Below, one piece after another: positions 5,625 through 9,103 of a stretch of DNA of 9,103 bases. Every line of letters starts with the position of its first letter. The first letter of the stretch is position 1. The notes beneath the pieces were generated by a model. The model saw only the letters and a program-made list of their open reading frames with translations, was not told the origin of the DNA and searched no databases. The DNA is from Actinomycetes bacterium (GTDB taxonomy: Bacteria > Actinomycetota > Thermoleophilia > Solirubrobacterales > Solirubrobacteraceae): NCBI GenBank assembly GCA_023405705.1, contig JAEXXR010000453.1, positions 1 through 9,103 on the forward strand, written 5' to 3'. Position numbers and translations under genes: made by a program.

Positions 5625-8600
5625 GTGAACATCTGCACGATCATCGCCAAGAACTACCTCGCGCACGCCCGTGTGCTCGCGGAGTCGTTCCAGCGCAACC
5701 ATCCGGACGGGCGCTGCTTCGTCCTGATCATCGACGAGACCGACGGCTACGTCGACCCGGCCGAGGAGCAGTTCACGCTCGTCCGGCCTGACGAGATCGG
5801 GCTCGAGAGCTGGGACGAGATGCGCGGCGCCTACGGCGTGATGGAGCTGTCGACGGCCGTCAAGCCGTGGCTGCTGCGTCACATGCTGCGAGAGCACGAC
5901 GACGGCACCGGCATCGCCTACTTCGACCCGGACATCGAGGTCGTCAGCCGGATGACGGAGCTCGAGGCCGAGCTGAGGGAGCATGCGGTCGTGCTGACGC
6001 CGCACGTGCTCCACGGGATGCCCCGCGACGGCAGAAAGCCGAGCGAGACGGACATCCTCATGGCCGGCGTCTACAACCTCGGGTTCATCGGCCTCTCCGG
6101 TCGCGACGACGCCCGCCTGGTGCTCGACTGGTGGTCGGAGCGGCTGCTGACCGACTGTCACGTCGCGCCCGAGCGAGGGCTGTTCGTCGACCAGCGCTGG
6201 GTCGACTTCGTCCCCGGCCTGGTCTCCGATCTGCAGATCTTTCGCAACCCCGCCTACAACGTCGCGTATTGGAACCTTCCGGAGCGCGAGCTCTCGCTCG
6301 ACGACGGCGGGGCGGTGCTCGTCGACGGCCGGCCACTTCGCTTCTTCCACTACAGCGGCTACGACCCGAAGCGCCCGATGACGCTCAGCAAGCACCAGGA
6401 TCGCGTCGACGTCACCGCCGATCCCGTGCTGTGGAGACAGTGCGACGCGTACGGCGACAAGCTGTTCGCGGCCGGCCTGGACGCGGTGCGGACGCTGCCG
6501 TACGAGCACGACGTGCTGCCGTCGGGGATGCGCCTGACGCCGCTGCTGCGCGCGCTCTACCGCACCGGCCTGGAGACCGGCGACTGCCCCGACTCGCTGT
6601 TCACGACCGCCGGCGAGGCCGAGTTCGTCGCGTGGCTCAACGCTCCCGCGGCGGAGGCGCCGGCGCTGACGCGCTTCCTCTTCGCGCTGTGGTCGGCGCG
6701 ACCGGACCTGCAGCGCGTCTATCCGTTCGTGCGCGAGGGCGACGTGGAGGGCTACGTCGGCTGGTGCCGCGTCCACGGTCGCGAGGAGATCGCGATCGCC
6801 GACGTCCTGCTGGAGCGCCTCCCCTCCGACCCGGCGCCGGTCGCGCCCGTCCCGCCCCGCCCCGCACCCCCGTCCGCGCCCGCACCGCCGGACGCGAGGG
6901 CGGAGGAGCGCGCGTTCGGCGTCAACGTCGCCGGCTACCTGCGCTCAGAGCTGGGCATCGGGGAGGTCGCCCGCCAGATCGTGCGCGGTCTCGACGCCGC
7001 CGGCATCCCTGCGCTGCCCGTCGGTCTGTTCGCGCCCAACAGCCGGCAGGGCCACGGCTACGTCGCCGGCGGCCACGCCGACAACCCCTACCCGGTCAAC
7101 ATCGTCTGCGTCAACGCCGACGGGCTGCCGGCCTTCGCGGAGGAGGCCGGCGAGCGCTTCTTCGCGGAGCGCTACACGATCGGCGTCTGGTGGTGGGAGA
7201 CCAGCGAGTTCCCCCGTCGTTTCGAGAACGCCTTCGAGTACGTCGACGAGGTGTGGGTCGGCAGCCGCTTCGTCGCCGAGACGCTCGCGCCCGTCTCGCC
7301 CGTGCCCGTCGTCCACGTCCCGATCCCGGTTCATTTCACCAGGCCGCCGCGGCTGCAGCCCGGCGAGCACGGCTGGCCCGACGCCTTCACGTACCTCTTC
7401 TCGTGGGACTACTGCAGCGTCTTCAAGCGCAAGAACCCGCTTGCGGTGGTCGAGGCGTACACGCGCGCCTTCCCCGAGGCCGGTGGCGAGACGGCGCTCG
7501 TGCTCAAGTGCATCAACACGCACTTCGATCCGGCCGGTCACCGGCGCGTCAAGGAAGCGATCGCCGAACGCGGCGACGTCGTCCTCATCGACGACTACCT
7601 CGATCCGGGCGACAAGGACCGGCTGATGCTCAGCTGCGACTGCTACGTCTCGCTGCACCGCTCCGAGGGCCTCGGCTTGACGATGGCCGAGGCCATGTAC
7701 CACGGGAAGCCCGTGATCGCGACCTCCTACTCCGGCAACGCCGACTTCATGACGGCGGAGAACAGCTACCCGATCGGGTTCGAACCGGTGCCGATCGGAG
7801 AGGACGCCGCCCCGTATCCCGCCGACGGGACATGGGCGGAGCCGGACGTGGAGCAGGCGGCGAGAGCGATGCGGCAGGTCTTCGAGGCGCCGCACGAGGC
7901 GCGCGCCCGTGGCGAGCGGGCTGCGCACGACATCCGCGCGCGGTTCTCCGCGCAGGCCGCCGGAAGGGTCATGGCCGACCGCCTCGGGCGGATCGTCGAA
8001 CGCATGGAGCCGGCCCCGGCCGCGCCTTCGGCGCGCCGGCTCCTGGAGGAGCTGCACGGTCTCGTCGCGCGTGCCGGCCGGCCCGATCGCAGCTCTCGCT
8101 TCGGCAAGCCGGGAGGCGCCGCACGACGTCTTCTGCTGCGTGCGATGCGCCCGTACACGGCCTACCAGCAGCAGGTCAACGAGGCGCTCGAGCAGGCCGT
8201 CGCGACCTCGGCGGAGGAGACCTCGCTGCGGTTCGAGCAGCGGCTCGCCGACCAGCAGGCGCTCGCGCTCGCCCAGGCGCGCAGGCACGCGGACCAGATC
8301 CGCGACCTCGCGGCCGTCTCCGCGAAGCTCGGCGTCGAGATCGGCGACGAGCGACAGGCGCGCGCCGCCGGCGACGCGGCGCCCGCACGGCTCGTCGCAG
8401 AGACGCGGGCGCTGCCCTACATGGCCTCCGACGCGTTCCGCACCTTCGACGCGGGCGCCGCCGGAACGGTCTTCGGCTACGACGAGCCTCACGGTGCCGG
8501 AGCCGACGACGACTACCGCGAGTTCGAGGAGCTGTTCCGCGGCTCCGAGGAGTTCATCGCGGAGCGGCAGCGCCGCTACCTGGACGTGATCGGAGACTGC

Positions 8601-9101
8601 GCCCCGGCCGTCGACGTCGGCTGCGGCCGCGGCGAGTTCCTCGACGTGCTGTCCTCCGCGGGCATCGAGGCGACCGGCGTCGACTCCGACGCCGGAATGG
8701 TCGCTCGCTGCCGCGCGAAGGGACACGAGGCGACCGTGCTCGGCGACGGCGTCGAGTACCTGGAGAGCCTGGAGGACGGCAGCCTCGGACTCGTCTTCTC
8801 CGCCCAGGTGGTCGAGCACATGCCGCCCGAGACGCTGAGACGGTTCCTCACCGTCGCCGCACGAAAGCTGCGGCCTGGCGGCCTGCTGATCGCCGAGACC
8901 GTCAACCCCCACTCGGCCGCCGCGCTGAAGGCGTTCTGGGTCGACGTCACGCACCAGCACCCGCTCTTCCCGGAGACGATGCTCGCCCTGACGCGGATCG
9001 CCGGTTTCGCCGCGGCCTACGTCTTTCACCCCAACGGCGACGGCGACGTCGAGCGGGACCGCTACGTCACCGGCGAGTACGCCGTCGTCGCCCGCCGCTG
9101 A
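5625..9101 (+). CDS. Multidomain glycosyltransferase: GT-A (GT8-like) + GT4 + coiled coil + SAM methyltransferase
   Basis: 1158 residues, complete, ending 2 bases before the window edge. Domain 1 (about 1-290) looks like a metal-dependent GT-A enzyme: YFDPDIEV (99-106) carries the DxD, with VYNLGFIGL (149-157), VDQRWVDF (188-195) and HYSGYDPKRP (242-251), similar to the C-terminal His motif of GT8. A helical stretch (about 300-400) and a Pro/Ala-rich linker (401-430) follow. Domain 2 (about 431-790) is GT4: FGVNVAGYLRSELGIGE (431-447) and EGLGLTMAE (681-689), the EX7E donor-site motif. A Gln/Glu/Ala-rich segment (about 847-912) looks like a coiled coil. Domain 3 (about 970-1158) is a methyltransferase: VDVGCGRGEF (996-1005), GVDSD (1018-1022), SAQVVEHMPPE (1059-1069). 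No signal peptide or membrane helix. GTG at 5625 begins the typical MNICTIIAKNYL opening; it has no Shine-Dalgarno and no -10 hexamer, so it probably relies on read-through from the preceding gene. Likely role: glycan chain extension with methyl modification or capping. Confidence 0.92.
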   Translation: MNICTIIAKNYLAHARVLAESFQRNHPDGRCFVLIIDETDGYVDPAEEQFTLVRPDEIGLESWDEMRGAYGVMELSTAVKPWLLRHMLREHDDGTGIAYFDPDIEVVSRMTELEAELREHAVVLTPHVLHGMPRDGRKPSETDILMAGVYNLGFIGLSGRDDARLVLDWWSERLLTDCHVAPERGLFVDQRWVDFVPGLVSDLQIFRNPAYNVAYWNLPERELSLDDGGAVLVDGRPLRFFHYSGYDPKRPMTLSKHQDRVDVTADPVLWRQCDAYGDKLFAAGLDAVRTLPYEHDVLPSGMRLTPLLRALYRTGLETGDCPDSLFTTAGEAEFVAWLNAPAAEAPALTRFLFALWSARPDLQRVYPFVREGDVEGYVGWCRVHGREEIAIADVLLERLPSDPAPVAPVPPRPAPPSAPAPPDARAEERAFGVNVAGYLRSELGIGEVARQIVRGLDAAGIPALPVGLFAPNSRQGHGYVAGGHADNPYPVNIVCVNADGLPAFAEEAGERFFAERYTIGVWWWETSEFPRRFENAFEYVDEVWVGSRFVAETLAPVSPVPVVHVPIPVHFTRPPRLQPGEHGWPDAFTYLFSWDYCSVFKRKNPLAVVEAYTRAFPEAGGETALVLKCINTHFDPAGHRRVKEAIAERGDVVLIDDYLDPGDKDRLMLSCDCYVSLHRSEGLGLTMAEAMYHGKPVIATSYSGNADFMTAENSYPIGFEPVPIGEDAAPYPADGTWAEPDVEQAARAMRQVFEAPHEARARGERAAHDIRARFSAQAAGRVMADRLGRIVERMEPAPAAPSARRLLEELHGLVARAGRPDRSSRFGKPGGAARRLLLRAMRPYTAYQQQVNEALEQAVATSAEETSLRFEQRLADQQALALAQARRHADQIRDLAAVSAKLGVEIGDERQARAAGDAAPARLVAETRALPYMASDAFRTFDAGAAGTVFGYDEPHGAGADDDYREFEELFRGSEEFIAERQRRYLDVIGDCAPAVDVGCGRGEFLDVLSSAGIEATGVDSDAGMVARCRAKGHEATVLGDGVEYLESLEDGSLGLVFSAQVVEHMPPETLRRFLTVAARKLRPGGLLIAETVNPHSAAALKAFWVDVTHQHPLFPETMLALTRIAGFAAAYVFHPNGDGDVERDRYVTGEYAVVARR

Positions 9102-9103
9102 GC

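Noticed and set aside
5610..6776. 388-codon open frame on the - strand
   Set aside because: Antisense shadow of the GT-A domain, with low-complexity Arg/Val/Asp/Gln-rich sequence and no motifs.
6945..9029. 694-codon open frame on the - strand
   Set aside because: It lies antisense to the GT4 and methyltransferase domains of the large fusion protein. Its composition is typical of the mirror frame of a GC-rich gene and no domain is visible.

Overview
The window is very GC-rich (roughly 70% by eye, with a strong G/C preference at third codon positions). It looks like an actinobacterial chromosome, plausibly the Thermoleophilia/Solirubrobacterales type. That placement is inferred from composition, leaderless-looking starts and protein style, not from a marker gene. 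There are no rRNA, tRNA, CRISPR or insertion-sequence features, no stretch over 100 bases is without a gene, and all six genes fit one theme: synthesis, decoration and export of a cell-surface polysaccharide.

Left arm, transcribed leftward from about 3526 to 1: a two-domain methyltransferase (1927-3513; FkbM-type domain plus a DUF268/Methyltransf_11-like domain), a stand-alone SAM methyltransferase (799-1872), and the start of a Wzt-type ATPase of a polysaccharide ABC exporter (1-770), cut by the window edge. Its membrane partner (Wzm) is not in the window.

Right arm, transcribed rightward from about 3579 to 9101: an AlgX/AlgJ-like SGNH-fold putative O-acetyltransferase with an N-terminal DUF4214-like segment (3592-4770), a CmoB/DUF1698-like methyltransferase (4807-5613), and a 1158-residue multidomain protein (5625-9101). 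That protein joins a GT-A (GT8-like) glycosyltransferase, a GT4 (GT-B) glycosyltransferase, a predicted coiled coil and a C-terminal SAM methyltransferase.

The two arms diverge from a 78-bp intergenic region (3514-3591). It holds a back-to-back pair of -10-like hexamers, each 7 nt from its start codon, and a perfect 17-nt inverted repeat between them. Five of the six genes have a TANNNT hexamer 7 or 9 nt before the start codon and none has a convincing Shine-Dalgarno sequence, which suggests leaderless or near-leaderless transcripts.

Working model (inference): the large protein extends a glycan and may cap it by methylation, the other four methyltransferase domains and the acetyltransferase decode into a heavily O-methylated and O-acetylated polymer, and the ABC exporter moves it across the membrane. 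The most notable objects are the GT-A/GT4/coiled-coil/methyltransferase fusion, the methyltransferase density (five domains in 9 kb), the DUF4214-acetyltransferase fusion and the repeated promoter layout.
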